Origin: Lasioglossum baleicum
Taxonomy: Eukaryota > Arthropoda > Insecta > Hymenoptera > Halictidae
NCBI RefSeq assembly: GCF_051020765.1
Contig: NW_027469099.1
Span: 1-64,000 of the forward strand
Length of the DNA stretch: 64,000 nucleotides
Direction of reading: 5' to 3'
Every line of letters starts with the position of its first letter. Position 1 is the stretch's first letter. The position numbers and the translations under genes are program-made. Below are positions 50,001 to 63,698 of this stretch, piece by piece. Under the pieces are notes generated by a model. The model made no database searches. It was given only the letters and a program-made list of their open reading frames with translations, and was not told the origin of the DNA.

Positions 50001-53000
50001 GAACTCGCCTCTGTCCTCTCCTTGTCGCGTGCGGAAAAAAATACAATGCAGCGTGTACGAGTATTTGCACATGTATAAAAATCGGATGGCGCGGTAACAA
50101 AAATTCTAAATCATACAGCACAAGTTGCAGCAATGCATGCGCATAAGTTAAATTACCTGCATACCGCCGTTTCCTCAAACTGTGTGTTCATAACTGGCAC
50201 TGGGAGGATCGCAGTGCCACCACTGCGAGGAGGCCCAGGTCTCTGCACGGCATACGCTGGAAGAATGTCCAGCGTGGTCGGCGCCGCGCAGAGACCTAAG
50301 GGGCGTTATTGGGATGGACCTCTCGTTGCCGGTCGTGGTCGAACACATGATCGGCAGCGAGAGGTCAAGAGCAGCGTTTGCCTCCTTCTGCGAGATTGTG
50401 ATTACGCAGAAGGAGGCAGCGGAGAGGGTGAGAAAATCCGACCCCCTCTCCGCCAGGAGGCTTGCATCGGCGGGGCAACCCCGACGAGTCCGACGGCCCC
50501 CTGTAAGGGGCCGCAGACGTAATGGCGGCGGTGGGACTACTTAGTACATCCACCGCCGCCAAGGGGGGCTGGCCGTTAAGGCGCCCCCGGGGTGGGCAGC
50601 TCGCGGGGGGCGAGGTGGAGCAATAATCCCCTCCCCCCTCTACAAAGATGCGACCTGCCGGTCGACCCCCCTCCTTTTATTTTATAATATTTCATTTTAT
50701 TCTATATATATTTTATATTCTATATTATAAATTTTATCTTTATCTTTTATTCCCCTTTATTTTGCCCCCCTTCTTATGTTTGTTGTGTTTTGTCCATTGT
50801 ATTTATTTACTTATTATTATTTATTTATTTATTGACTTTTATTTTATCTATTTTATCTATACACGTTTTCATTTATTGATTTTACCTTTTATTTTATCGT
50901 ATTTTTAAGTTTTATGCGGGTCAACCATGGGGGCGGGATGGGGGGAGGGGACAGACGCGAGCCGGAACTCGCCTCTGTCCCCTCCTTGTCGCGTGCGGAA
51001 AAAAAAACAATGCAGCGTGTACGAGTATTTGCACATGTATAAAAATCGGATGGCGCGGTAACAAAAATTCTAAATTATACAGCACAAGTTGCAGCAATGC
51101 ATGCGCATAAGTTAAATTACCTGCATACAGCCGTTTCCTCATACTGTGTGTTCATAACTGGCACTGGGAGGATCGCAGTGCCACCACTGCAAGGAGGCCC
51201 AGGACTCTGCGCGGCAGACGCTGGAAGAATGTCCAGTGTGTTCGGCGCCGCGCAGAGTCCTAAGGGGCGTTATTGGGATGGACGTCTCGTTGCCGGTCGT
51301 GGTCGACCACATGATCGGCAGCGAGAGGTCAAGAGCAGCGTTTGCCTCCTTCTGCGAGATTGTGATAACGCAGAAGGAGGCAGCGGAGAGGGAGAGGGAA
51401 GCCGACCCCCCCTACGCCAGGAGGCTAACATCGGCGGGGCAACCCCGACGAGGCCGACGGCCCCCTGTAAGGGGCCGCAGACGTAATGGCGGCGGTGGGA
51501 CTACTTAGTACTTCCACCGCCGCCAAGGGGGGCTGGCCGTTAAGGCGCCCCCGGGGTGGGCAGCTCGCGGGGGGCGAGGTGGAGCAATAATCCCCTCCCC
51601 CCTCTACAAAGATGCGACCTTGCCGGTCGACCCCCCTCCTTTTATTTTATAATATTTCATTTTATTCTATATATATTTTATATTCTATATTATAAATTTT
51701 ATCTTTATCTTTTATTCCCCTTTATTTTGCCCCCCTTCTTATGTTTGTTGTGTTTTGTCCATTGTATTTATTTACTTATTATTATTTATTTATTTATTGA
51801 CTTTTATTTTATCTACTTTATCTATGCACGTTTTCATTTATTGATTTTACCTTTTATTTTATCGTATTTTTAAGTTTTATGCGGGTCAACCATGGGGGCG
51901 GGACGGGGGGAGGGGACAGACGCGAGCCGGAACTCGCCTCTGTCCTCTCCTTGTCGCGTGCGGAAAAAAATACAATGCAGCGTGTACGAGTATTTGCACA
52001 TGTATAAAAATCGGATGGCGCGGTAACAAAAATTCTAAATCATACAGCACAAGTTGCAGCAATGCATGCGCATAAGTTAAATTACCTGCATACCGCCGTT
52101 TCCTCAAACTGTGTGTTCATAACTGGCACTGGGAGGATCGCAGTGCCACCACTGCGAGGAGGCCCAGGTCTCTGCACGGCATACGCTGGAAGAATGTCCA
52201 GCGTGGTCGGCGCCGCGCAGAGACCTAAGGGGCGTTATTGGGATGGACCTCTCGTTGCCGGTCGTGGTCGAACACATGATCGGCAGCGAGAGGTCAAGAG
52301 CAGCGTTTGCCTCCTTCTGCGAGATTGTGATTACGCAGAAGGAGGCAGCGGAGAGGGTGAGGAAATCCGACCCCCTCTCCGCCAGGAGGCTTGCATCGGC
52401 GGGGCAACCCCGACGAGTCCGACGGCCCCCTGTAAGGGGCCGCAGACGTAATGGCGGCGGTGGGACTACTTAGTACATCCACCGCCGCCAAGGGCGGCTG
52501 GCCGTTAAGGCGCCCCCGGGGTGGGCAGGTCGCGGGGGGCGAGGTGGAGCAATAATCCCCTCCCCCCTCTACAAAGATGCGACCTTGCCGGTCGACCCCC
52601 CTCCTTTTATTTTATAATATTTCATTTTATTCTATATATATTTTATATTCTATATTATAAATTTTATCTTTATCTTTTATTCCCCTTTATTTTGCCCCCC
52701 TTCTTATGTTTGTTGTGTTTTGTCCATTGTATTTATTTACTTATTATTATTTATTTATTTATTGACTTTTATTTTATCTACTTTATCTATGCACGTTTTC
52801 ATTTATTGATTTTACCTTTTATTTTATCGTATTTTTAAGTTTTATGCGGGTCAACCATGGGGGCGGGACGGGGGGAGGGGACAGACGCGAGCCGGAACTC
52901 GCCTCTGTCCTCTCCTTGTCGCGTGCGGAAAAAAATACAATGCAGCGTGTACGAGTATTTGCACATGTATAAAAATCGGATGGCGCGGTAACAAAAATTC

Positions 53001-54052
53001 TAAATCATACAGCACAAGTTGCAGCAATGCATGCGCATAAGTTAAATTACCTGCATACCGCCGTTTCCTCAAACTGTGTGTTCATAACTGGCACTGGGAG
53101 GATCGCAGTGCCACCACTGCGAGGAGGCCCAGGTCTCTGCACGGCATACGCTGGAAGAATGTCCAGCGTGGTCGGCGCCGCGCAGAGACCTAAGGGGCGT
53201 TATTGGGATGGACCTCTCGTTGCCGGTCGTGGTCGAACACATGATCGGCAGCGAGAGGTCAAGAGCAGCGTTTGCCTCCTTCTGCGAGATTGTGATTACG
53301 CAGAAGGAGGCAGCGGAGAGGGTGAGGAAATCCGACCCCCTCTCCGCCAGGAGGCTTGCATCGGCGGGGCAACCCCGACGAGTCCGACGGCCTCCTGTAA
53401 GGGGCCGCAGACGTAATGGCGGCGGTGGGACTACTTAGTACATCCACCGCCGCCAAGGGGGGCTGGCCGTTAAGGCGCCCCCGGGGTGGGCAGCTCGCGG
53501 GGGGCGAGGTGGAGCAATAATCCCCTCCCCCTCTCTACAAAGATGCGACCTGCCGGTCGACCCCCCTCCTTTTATTTTATAATATTTCATTTTATTCTAT
53601 ATATATTTTATATTCTATATTATAAATTTTATCTTTATCTTTTATTCCCCTTTATTTTGCCCCCCTTCTTATGTTTGTTGTGTTTTGTCCATTGTATTTA
53701 TTTACTTATTATTATTTATTTATTTATTGACTTTTATTTTATCTATTTTATCTATACACGTTTTCATTTATTGATTTTACCTTTTATTTTATCGTATTTT
53801 TAAGTTTTATGCGGGTCAACCAGGGGGGCGGGACGGGGGTAGGGGACAGACGCGAGCCGGAACTCGCGTCTGTCCCCTCCTGGTCGCGTGCGGAAAAAAA
53901 TACAATGCACCGTGTACGAGTATTTGCACATGTATAAAAATCGGATGGCGCGGTAACAAAAATTCTAAATTATACAGCACAAGTTGCAGCAATGCATGCG
54001 CATAAGTTAAATGACCTGCATACCGCCGTTTCCTCATACAGTGTGTTCATAA

Positions 54053-54402
54053 CTGGCACTGGGAGGATCGCAGTGCCACCACTGCGAGGAGGCCCAGGAC
54101 TCTGCGCGGCAGACGCTGGAAGAATGTCCAGTGTGGTCGGCACCGCGCAGAGACCTAAGGGACGTTATTGGGATGGACCTCTCGTTGCCGGTCGTGGTCG
54201 ACCACATGATCGGCAGCGAGAGGTCAAGAGCAGCGTTTGCCTCCTTCAGCGAGATTGTGATAACGCAGAAGGAGGCAGCGGAGAGGGAGAGGGAAGCCGA
54301 CCCCCCTACGCCAGGAGGCTAACATCGGCGGGGCAACCCCGACGAGGCCGACGGCCCCCTGTAAGGGGCCGCAGATGTAATGGCGGCGGTGGGACTACTT
54401 AG
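54053..54402 (+). pseudogene. Zinc-finger tail relic with C-run deletion and His to Gln
   Basis: This copy has the same 1-bp C-run deletion as 49230-49579, but on a different upstream background: GTTAAATGACC and CATACAGTG variants, and CAG at the His position. The deletion and the upstream variants therefore recombined between units. Confidence 0.65.
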
Positions 54403-54449
54403 TACTTCCACCGCCGCCAAGGGGGGCTGGCCGTTAAGGCGCCCCCGGG

Positions 54450-55740
54450 GTGGGCAGGTCGCGGGGGGCGAGGTGGAGCAATAATCCCCTCCCCCCTCTA
54501 CAAAGATGCGACCTTGCCGGTCGACCCCCCTCCTTTTATTTTATAATATTTCATTTTATTCTATATATATTTTATATTCTATATTATAAATTTTATCTTT
54601 ATCTTTTATTCCCCTTTATTTTGCCCCCCTTCTTATGTTTGTTGTGTTTTGTCCATTGTATTTATTTACTTATTATTATTTATTTATTTATTGACTTTTA
54701 TTTTATCTACTTTATCTATGCACGTTTTCATTTATTGATTTTACCTTTTATTTTATCGTATTTTTAAGTTTTATGCGGGTCAACCATGGGGGCGGGACGG
54801 GGGGAGGGGACAGACTCGAGCCGAAACTCGCCTCTGTCCTCTCCTTGTCGCGTGCGGAAAAAAATACAATGCAGCGTGTACGAGTATTTGCACATGTATA
54901 AAAATCGGATGGCGCGGTAACAAAAATTCTAAATCATACAGCACAAGTTGCAGCAATGCATGCGCATAAGTTAAATTACCTGCATACCGCCGTTTCCTCA
55001 AACTGTGTGTTCATAACTGGCACTGGGAGGATCGCAGTGCCACCACTGCGAGGAGGCCCAGGTCTCTGCACGGCATACGCTGGAAGAATGTCCAGCGTGG
55101 TCGGCGCCGCGCAGAGACCTAAGGGGCGTTATTGGGATGGACCTCTCGTTGCCGGTCGTGGTCGAACACATGATCGGCAGCGAGAGGTCAAGAGCAGCGT
55201 TTGCCTCCTTCTGCGAGATTGTGATTACGCAGAAGGAGGCAGCGGAGAGGGTGAGGAAATCCGACCCCCTCTCCGCCAGGAGGCTTGCATCGGCGGGGCA
55301 ACCCCGACGAGTCCGACGGCCCCCTGTAAGGGGCCGCAGACGTAATGGCGGCGGTGGGACTACTTAGTACATCCACCGCCGCCAAGGGGGGCTGGCCGTT
55401 AAGGCGCCCCCGGGGTGGGCAGGTCGCGGGGGGCGAGGTGGAGCAATAATCCCCTCCCCCCCTCTACAAAGATGCGACCTGCCGGTCGACCCCCCTCCTT
55501 TTATTTTATAATATTTCATTTTATTCTATATATATTTTATATTCTATATTATAAATTTTATCTTTATCTTTTATTCCCCTTTATTTTGCCCCCCTTCTTA
55601 TGTTTGTTGTGTTTTGTCCATTGTATTTATTTACTTATTATTATTTATTTATTTATTGACTTTTATTTTATCTATTTTATCTATACACGTTTTCATTTAT
55701 TGATTTTACCTTTTATTTTATCGTATTTTTAAGTTTTATG
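54450..55740 (+). repeat. Block duplicated 2894 bp downstream (three units)
   Basis: This matches 57344-58634. The private hairpin variant GACTCGAGCCGAAACTCG is shared and occurs nowhere else in the window. It reduces the hairpin's pairing. Confidence 0.75.
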
Positions 55741-56946
55741 CGGGTCAACCAGGGGGGCGGGACGGGGGTAGGGGACAGACGCGAGCCGGAACTCGCGTCT
55801 GTCCCCTCCTGGTCGCGTGCGGAAAAAAATACAATGCAGCGTGTACGAGTATTTGCACATGTATAAAAATCGGATGGCGCGGTAACAAAAATTCTAAATT
55901 ATACAGCACAAGTTGCAGCAATGCATGCGCATAAGTTAAATGACCTGCATACCGCCGTTTCCTCATACAGTGTGTTCATAACTGGCACTGGGAGGATCGC
56001 AGTGCCACCACTGCGAGGAGGCCCAGGACTCTGCGCGGCAGACGCTGGAAGAATGTCCAGTGTGGTCGGCGCCGCGCAGAGACCTAAGGGGCGTTATTGG
56101 GATGGACGTCTCGTTGCCGGTCGTGGTCGACCACATGATCGGCAGCGAGAGGTCAAGAGCAGCGTTTGCTTCCTTCAGCGAGATTGTGATAACGCAGAAG
56201 GAGGCAGCGGAGAGGGAGAGGGAAGCCGACCCCCCCTACGCCAGGAGGCTAACATCGGCGGGGCAACCCCGACGAGGCCGAAGGCCCCCTGTAAGGGGCC
56301 GCAGACGTAATGGCGGCGGTGGGACTACTTAGTACTCCCACCGCCGCCAAGGGGGGCTGGCCGTTAAGGCGCCCCCGGGGTGGGCAGGTCGCGGGGGGCG
56401 AGGTGGAGCAATAATCCCCTCCCCCTCTCTACAAAGATGCGACCTGCCGGTCGACCCCCCTCCTTTTATTTTATAATATTTCATTTTATTCTATATATAT
56501 TTTATATTCTATATTATAAATTTTATCTTTATCTTTTATTCCCCTTTATTTTGCCCCCCTTCTTATGTTTGTTGTGTTTTGTCCATTGTATTTATTTACT
56601 TATTATTATTTATTTATTTATTGACTTTTATTTTATCTATTTTATCTATACACGTTTTCATTTATTGATTTTACCTTTTATTTTATCGTATTTTTAAGTT
56701 TTATGCGGGTCAACCATGGGGGCGGGACGGGGGGAGGGGACAGACGCGAGCCGGAACTCGCCTCTGTCCTCTCCTTGTCGCGTGCGGAAAAAAATACAAT
56801 GCAGCGTGTACGAGTATTTGCACATGTATACAAATCGGATGGCGTGGTAACAAAAATTCTAAATTATACAGCACTAGTTGCAGCAATGCATGCGCATAAG
56901 TTAAATTACCTGCATACCGCCGTTTCCTCAAACTGTGTGTTCATAA

Positions 56947-57296
56947 CTGGCACTGGGAGGATCGCAGTGCCACCACTGCGAGGAGGCCCAGGACTCTGCG
57001 CGGCATACGCTGGACGGATGTCCAGCGTGGTCGGCACCGCGCAGAGACCTAAGGGACGTTATTGGGATGGACCTCTCGTTGCCGGTCGTGGTCGACCACA
57101 TGATCGGCAGCGAGAGGTCAAGAGCAGCGTTTGCCTCCTTCAGCGAGATTGTGATAACGCAGAAGGAGGCAGCGGAGAGGGAGAGGGAAGCCGACCCCCC
57201 TACGCCAGGAGGCTAACATCGGCGGGGCAACCCCGACGAGGCCGACGGCCCCCTGTAAGGGGCCGCAGATGTAATGGCGGCGGTGGGACTACTTAG
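56947..57296 (+). pseudogene. Zinc-finger tail relic with C-run deletion (block copy)
   Basis: This copy matches 49230-49579 at an offset of 7717 bp, including the C-run deletion and the GATGTAATGG variant before the hairpin. It differs at a few bases, for example GACGGATG in place of GACGAATG. Confidence 0.65.
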
Positions 57297-58308
57297 TACT
57301 TCCACCGCCGCCAAGGGGGGCTGGCCGTTAAGGCGCCCCCGGGGTGGGCAGGTCGCGGGGGGCGAGGTGGAGCAATAATCCCCTCCCCCCTCTACAAAGA
57401 TGCGACCTTGCCGGTCGACCCCCCTCCTTTTATTTTATAATATTTCATTTTATTCTATATATATTTTATATTCTATATTATAAATTTTATCTTTATCTTT
57501 TATTCCCCTTTATTTTGCCCCCCTTCTTATGTTTGTTGTGTTTTGTCCATTGTATTTATTTACTTATTATTATTTATTTATTTATTGACTTTTATTTTAT
57601 CTACTTTATCTATGCACGTTTTCATTTATTGATTTTACCTTTTATTTTATCGTATTTTTAAGTTTTATGCGGGTCAACCATGGGGGCGGGACGGGGGGAG
57701 GGGACAGACTCGAGCCGAAACTCGCCTCTGTCCTCTCCTTGTCGCGTGCGGAAAAAAATACAATGCAGCGTGTACGAGTATTTGCACATGTATAAAAATC
57801 GGATGGCGCGGTAACAAAAATTCTAAATCATACAGCACAAGTTGCAGCAATGCATGCGCATAAGTTAAATTACCTGCATACCGCCGTTTCCTCAAACTGT
57901 GTGTTCATAACTGGCACTGGGAGGATCGCAGTGCCACCACTGCGAGGAGGCCCAGGTCTCTGCACGGCATACGCTGGAAGAATGTCCAGCGTGGTCGGCG
58001 CCGCGCAGAGACCTAAGGGGCGTTATTGGGATGGACCTCTCGTTGCCGGTCGTGGTCGAACACATGATCGGCAGCGAGAGGTCAAGAGCAGCGTTTGCCT
58101 CCTTCTGCGAGATTGTGATTACGCAGAAGGAGGCAGCGGAGAGGGTGAGGAAATCCGACCCCCTCTCCGCCAGGAGGCTTGCATCGGCGGGGCAACCCCG
58201 ACGAGTCCGACGGCCCCCTGTAAGGGGCCGCAGACGTAATGGCGGCGGTGGGACTACTTAGTACATCCACCGCCGCCAAGGGGGGCTGGCCGTTAAGGCG
58301 CCCCCGGG

Positions 58309-60143
58309 GTGGGCAGGTCGCGGGGGGCGAGGTGGAGCAATAATCCCCTCCCCCCCTCTACAAAGATGCGACCTGCCGGTCGACCCCCCTCCTTTTATTT
58401 TATAATATTTCATTTTATTCTATATATATTTTATATTCTATATTATAAATTTTATCTTTATCTTTTATTCCCCTTTATTTTGCCCCCCTTCTTATGTTTG
58501 TTGTGTTTTGTCCATTGTATTTATTTACTTATTATTATTTATTTATTTATTGACTTTTATTTTATCTATTTTATCTATACACGTTTTCATTTATTGATTT
58601 TACCTTTTATTTTATCGTATTTTTAAGTTTTATGCGGGTCAACCAGGGGGGCGGGACGGTGGGAGGGGACAGACGCGAGCCGGAACTCGCCTCTGTCCCC
58701 TCCTTGTCGCGTGCGGAAAAAAATACAATGCAGCGTGTACGAGTATTTGCACATGTATACAAATCGGATGGCGTGGTAACAAAAATTCTAAATTATACAG
58801 CACTAGTTGCAGCAATGCATGCGCATAAGTTAAATTACCTGCATACCGCCGTTTCCTCAAACTGTGTGTTCATAACTGGCACTGGGAGGATCGCAGTGCC
58901 ACCACTGCGAGGAGGCCCAGGACTCTGCGCGGCATACGCTGGACGAATGTCCAGCGTGGTCGGCACCGCGCAGAGACCTAAGGGACGTTATTGGGATGGA
59001 CCTCTCGTTGCCGGTCGTGGTCAGACCACATGATCGGCAGCGAGAGGTCAAGAGCAGCGTTTGCCTCCTTCTGCGAGATTGTGATTACGCAGAAGGAGGC
59101 AGCGGAGAGGGTGAGGAAATCCGACCCCCTCTCCGCCAGGAGGCTTGCATCGGCGGGGCAACCCCGACGAGTCCGACGGCCCCCTGTAAGGGGCCGCAGA
59201 CGTAATGGCGGCGGTGGGACTACTTAGTACATCCACCGCCGCCAAGGGGGGTTGGCCGTTAAGGCGCCCCCGGGGTGGGCAGCTCGCGGGGGGCGAGGTG
59301 GAGCAATAATCCCCTCCCCCTCTCTACAAAGATGCGACCTGCCGGTCGACCCCCCTCCTTTTATTTTATAATATTTCATTTTATGCTATATATATTTTAT
59401 ATTCTATATTATAAATTTTATCTTTATCTTTTATTCCCCTTTATTTTGCCCCCCTTCTTATGTTTGTTGTGTTTTGTCCATTGTATTTATTTACTTATTA
59501 TTATTTATTTATTTATTGACTTTTATTTTATCTATTTTATCTATACACGTTTTCATTTATTGATTTTACCTTTTATTTTATCGTATTTTTAAGTTTTATG
59601 CGGGTCAACCATGGGGGCGGGACGGTGGGAGGGGACAGACGCGAGCCGGAACTCGCCTCTGTCCCCTCCTTGTCGCGTGCGGAAAAAAATACAATGCAGC
59701 GTGTACGAGTATTTGCACATGTATACAAATCGGATGGCGTGGTAACAAAAATTCTAAATTATACAGCACTAGTTGCAGCAATGCATGCGCATAAGTTAAA
59801 TTACCTGCATACCGCCGTTTCCTCAAACTGTGTGTTCATAACTGGCACTGGGAGGATCGCAGTGCCACCACTGCGAGGAGGCCCAGGACTCTGCGCGGCA
59901 TACGCTGGACGAATGTCCAGCGTGGTCGGCACCGCGCAGAGACCTAAGGGACGTTATTGGGATGGACCTCTCGTTGCCGGTCGTGGTCAGACCACATGAT
60001 CGGCAGCGAGAGGTCAAGAGCAGCGTTTGCCTCCTTCTGCGAGATTGTGATAACGCAGAAGGAGGCAGCGGAGAGGGAGAGGAAAGCTGACCCCCTCTAC
60101 GCCAGGAGGCTAACATCGGCGGGGCAACCCCGACGAGTCCGAC
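58309..60143 (+). repeat. Two-unit block duplicated 3857 bp downstream
   Basis: This matches 62166-64000 to the window end. Shared variants are GTGGTCAGACCAC, GGGGGGTTGGCCG, TTTTATGCTATAT and CGGTGGGAGGGG. The end of the copy is not seen. Confidence 0.8.
58876..59227 (+). pseudogene. Zinc-finger tail relic with 1-bp insertion
   Basis: An extra A at 59023 turns GTGGTCGACCAC into GTGGTCAGACCAC and breaks the frame between the zinc finger and the SERSRAAF helix. The span to TAG is 352 bp. The same insertion is present in the next units and nowhere to the left of 58 kb. Confidence 0.75.
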
Positions 60144-60193
60144 GGCCCCCTGTAAGGGGCCGCAGACGTAATGGCGGCGGTGGGACTACTTAG
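59842..60193 (+). pseudogene. Zinc-finger tail relic with the same 1-bp insertion
   Basis: This is the second unit carrying the GTGGTCAGACCAC insertion. The downstream half has the KADPLYARRLTSAG variant in place of the KSDPLSARRLASAG variant of the previous unit, so the insertion sits on two backgrounds. Confidence 0.7.
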
Positions 60194-60804
60194 TACTTCC
60201 ACCGCCGCCAAGGGGGGCTGGCCGTTAAGGCGCCCCCGGGGTGGGCAGCTCGCGGGGGGCGAGGTGGAGCAATAATCCCCTCCCCCCTCTACAAAGATGC
60301 GACCTGCCGGTCGACCCCCATCCTTTTATTTTATAATATTTCATTTTATTCTATATATATTTTATATTCTATATTATAAATTGTATCTTTATCATTTATT
60401 CCCCTTTATTTTGCCCCCCTTCTTATGTTTGTTGTGTTTTGTCCATTGTATTTATTTACTTATTATTATTTATTTATTTATTGACTTTTATTTTATCTGT
60501 TTTATCTATACACGTTTTCATTTATTGATTTTATCTTTTATTTTATCGTATTTTAAGTTTTATGCGGGTCGACCAGGGGGGCGGGACGGTGGGAGGGGAC
60601 AGGCGCGAGCCGGAACTCGCCTCTGTCCTCTCCTCGACGCGTGCGGAAAAAATACAATGCAGCGTGTACGAGTATTTGCACATGTATAAAAATCGGATGG
60701 CGCGGTACCAAAAATTCTAAATTATACAGCACAAGTTGCAGCAATGCATGCGCATAAGTTAAATTACCTGCATACCGCCGTTTCCTCATACAGTGTGTTC
60801 ATAA

Positions 60805-61156
60805 CTGGCACTGGGAGGATCGCAGTGCCACCACTGCGAGGAGGCCCAGGACTCTGCGCGGCATACGCTGGACGAATGTCCAGCGTGGTCGGCACCGCGC
60901 AGAGACCTAAGGGACGTTATTGGGATGGACCTCTCGTTGCCGGTCGTGGTCAGACCACATGATCGGCAGCGAGAGGTCAAGAGCAGCGTTTGCCTCCTTC
61001 TGCGAGATTGTGATAACGCAGAAGGAGGCAGCGGAGAGGGAGAGGAAAGCTGACCCCCTCTACGCCAGGAGGCTAACATCGGCGGGGCAACCCCGACGAG
61101 TCCGACGGCCCCCTGTAAGGGGCCGCAGACGTAATGGCGGCGGTGGGACTACTTAG
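60805..61156 (+). pseudogene. Zinc-finger tail relic with the same 1-bp insertion
   Basis: This is the third unit with the inserted A. It is offset by 963 bp from the previous copy and nearly identical over the downstream half. The upstream half has the CATACAGTG variant, which points to recombination inside the unit. Confidence 0.7.
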
Positions 61157-62732
61157 TACTTCCACCGCCGCCAAGGGGGGCTGGCCGTTAAGGCGCCCCC
61201 GGGGTGGGCAGCTCGCGGGGGGCGAGGTGGAGCAATAATCCCCTCCCCCCTCTACAAAGATGCGACCTGCCGGTCGACCCCCATCCTTTTATTTTATAAT
61301 ATTTCATTTTATTCTATATATATTTTATATTCTATATTATAAATTGTATCTTTATCATTTATTCCCCTTTATTTTGCCCCCCTTCTTATGTTTGTTGTGT
61401 TTTGTCCATTGTATTTATTTACTTATTATTATTTATTTATTTATTGACTTTTATTTTATCTATTTTATCTATACACGTTTTCATTTATTGATTTTATCTT
61501 TTATTTTATCGTATTTTAAGTTTTATGCGGGTCGACCAGGGGGGCGGGACGGTGGGAGGGGACACGCGCGAGCCGGAACTCGCCTCTGTCCTCTCCTCGA
61601 CGCGTGCGGAAAAAATACAATGCAGCGTGTACGAGTATTTGCACATGTATACAAATCGGATGGCGCGGTAACAAAAATTCTAAATTATACAGCACTAGTT
61701 GCAGCAATGCATGCGCATAAGTTAAATTACCTGCATACCGCCGTTTCCTCAAACTGTGTGTTCATAACTGGCACTGGGAGGATCGCAGTGCCACCACTGC
61801 GAGGAGGCCCGGGACTCTGCGCGGCATACGCTGGAAGAACGTCCAGTGTGGTCGGCGCCGCGCAGAGACCTAAGGGGCGTTATTGGGATGGACCTCTCGT
61901 TGCCGGTCGTGGTCGAACACATGATCGGCAGCGAGAGGTCAAGAGCAGCGTTTGCCTCCTTCTGCGAGATTGTGATTACGCAGAAGGAGGCAGCGGAGAG
62001 GGTGAGGAAATCCGACCCCCTCTCCGCCAGGAGGCTTGCATCGGCGGGGCAACCCCGACGAGTCCGACGGCCCCCTGTAAGGGGCCGCAGACGTAATGGC
62101 GGCGGTGGGACTACTTAGTACATCCACCGCCGCCAAGGGGGGCTGGCCGTTAAGGCGCCCCCGGGGTGGGCAGGTCGCGGGGGGCGAGGTGGAGCAATAA
62201 TCCCCTCCCCCCCTCTACAAAGATGCGACCTGCCGGTCGACCCCCCTCCTTTTATTTTATAATATTTCATTTTATTCTATATATATTTTATATTCTATAT
62301 TATAAATTTTATCTTTATCTTTTATTCCCCTTTATTTTGCCCCCCTTCTTATGTTTGTTGTGTTTTGTCCATTGTATTTATTTACTTATTATTATTTATT
62401 TATTTATTGACTTTTATTTTATCTATTTTATCTATACACGTTTTCATTTATTGATTTTACCTTTTATTTTATCGTATTTTTAAGTTTTATGCGGGTCAAC
62501 CAGGGGGGCGGGACGGTGGGAGGGGACAGACGCGAGCCGGAACTCGCCTCTGTCCCCTCCTTGTCGCGTGCGGAAAAAAATACAATGCAGCGTGTACGAG
62601 TATTTGCACATGTATACAAATCGGATGGCGTGGTAACAAAAATTCTAAATTATACAGCACTAGTTGCAGCAATGCATGCGCATAAGTTAAATTACCTGCA
62701 TACCGCCGTTTCCTCAAACTGTGTGTTCATAA

Positions 62733-63084
62733 CTGGCACTGGGAGGATCGCAGTGCCACCACTGCGAGGAGGCCCAGGACTCTGCGCGGCATACGCTGGA
62801 CGAATGTCCAGCGTGGTCGGCACCGCGCAGAGACCTAAGGGACGTTATTGGGATGGACCTCTCGTTGCCGGTCGTGGTCAGACCACATGATCGGCAGCGA
62901 GAGGTCAAGAGCAGCGTTTGCCTCCTTCTGCGAGATTGTGATTACGCAGAAGGAGGCAGCGGAGAGGGTGAGGAAATCCGACCCCCTCTCCGCCAGGAGG
63001 CTTGCATCGGCGGGGCAACCCCGACGAGTCCGACGGCCCCCTGTAAGGGGCCGCAGACGTAATGGCGGCGGTGGGACTACTTAG
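62733..63084 (+). pseudogene. Zinc-finger tail relic with the same 1-bp insertion
   Basis: This is a copy of 58876-59227 at an offset of 3857 bp, with the inserted A in the same place and the KSDPLSARRL background. Confidence 0.7.
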
Positions 63085-63698
63085 TACATCCACCGCCGCC
63101 AAGGGGGGTTGGCCGTTAAGGCGCCCCCGGGGTGGGCAGCTCGCGGGGGGCGAGGTGGAGCAATAATCCCCTCCCCCTCTCTACAAAGATGCGACCTGCC
63201 GGTCGACCCCCCTCCTTTTATTTTATAATATTTCATTTTATGCTATATATATTTTATATTCTATATTATAAATTTTATCTTTATCTTTTATTCCCCTTTA
63301 TTTTGCCCCCCTTCTTATGTTTGTTGTGTTTTGTCCATTGTATTTATTTACTTATTATTATTTATTTATTTATTGACTTTTATTTTATCTATTTTATCTA
63401 TACACGTTTTCATTTATTGATTTTACCTTTTATTTTATCGTATTTTTAAGTTTTATGCGGGTCAACCATGGGGGCGGGACGGTGGGAGGGGACAGACGCG
63501 AGCCGGAACTCGCCTCTGTCCCCTCCTTGTCGCGTGCGGAAAAAAATACAATGCAGCGTGTACGAGTATTTGCACATGTATACAAATCGGATGGCGTGGT
63601 AACAAAAATTCTAAATTATACAGCACTAGTTGCAGCAATGCATGCGCATAAGTTAAATTACCTGCATACCGCCGTTTCCTCAAACTGTGTGTTCATAA

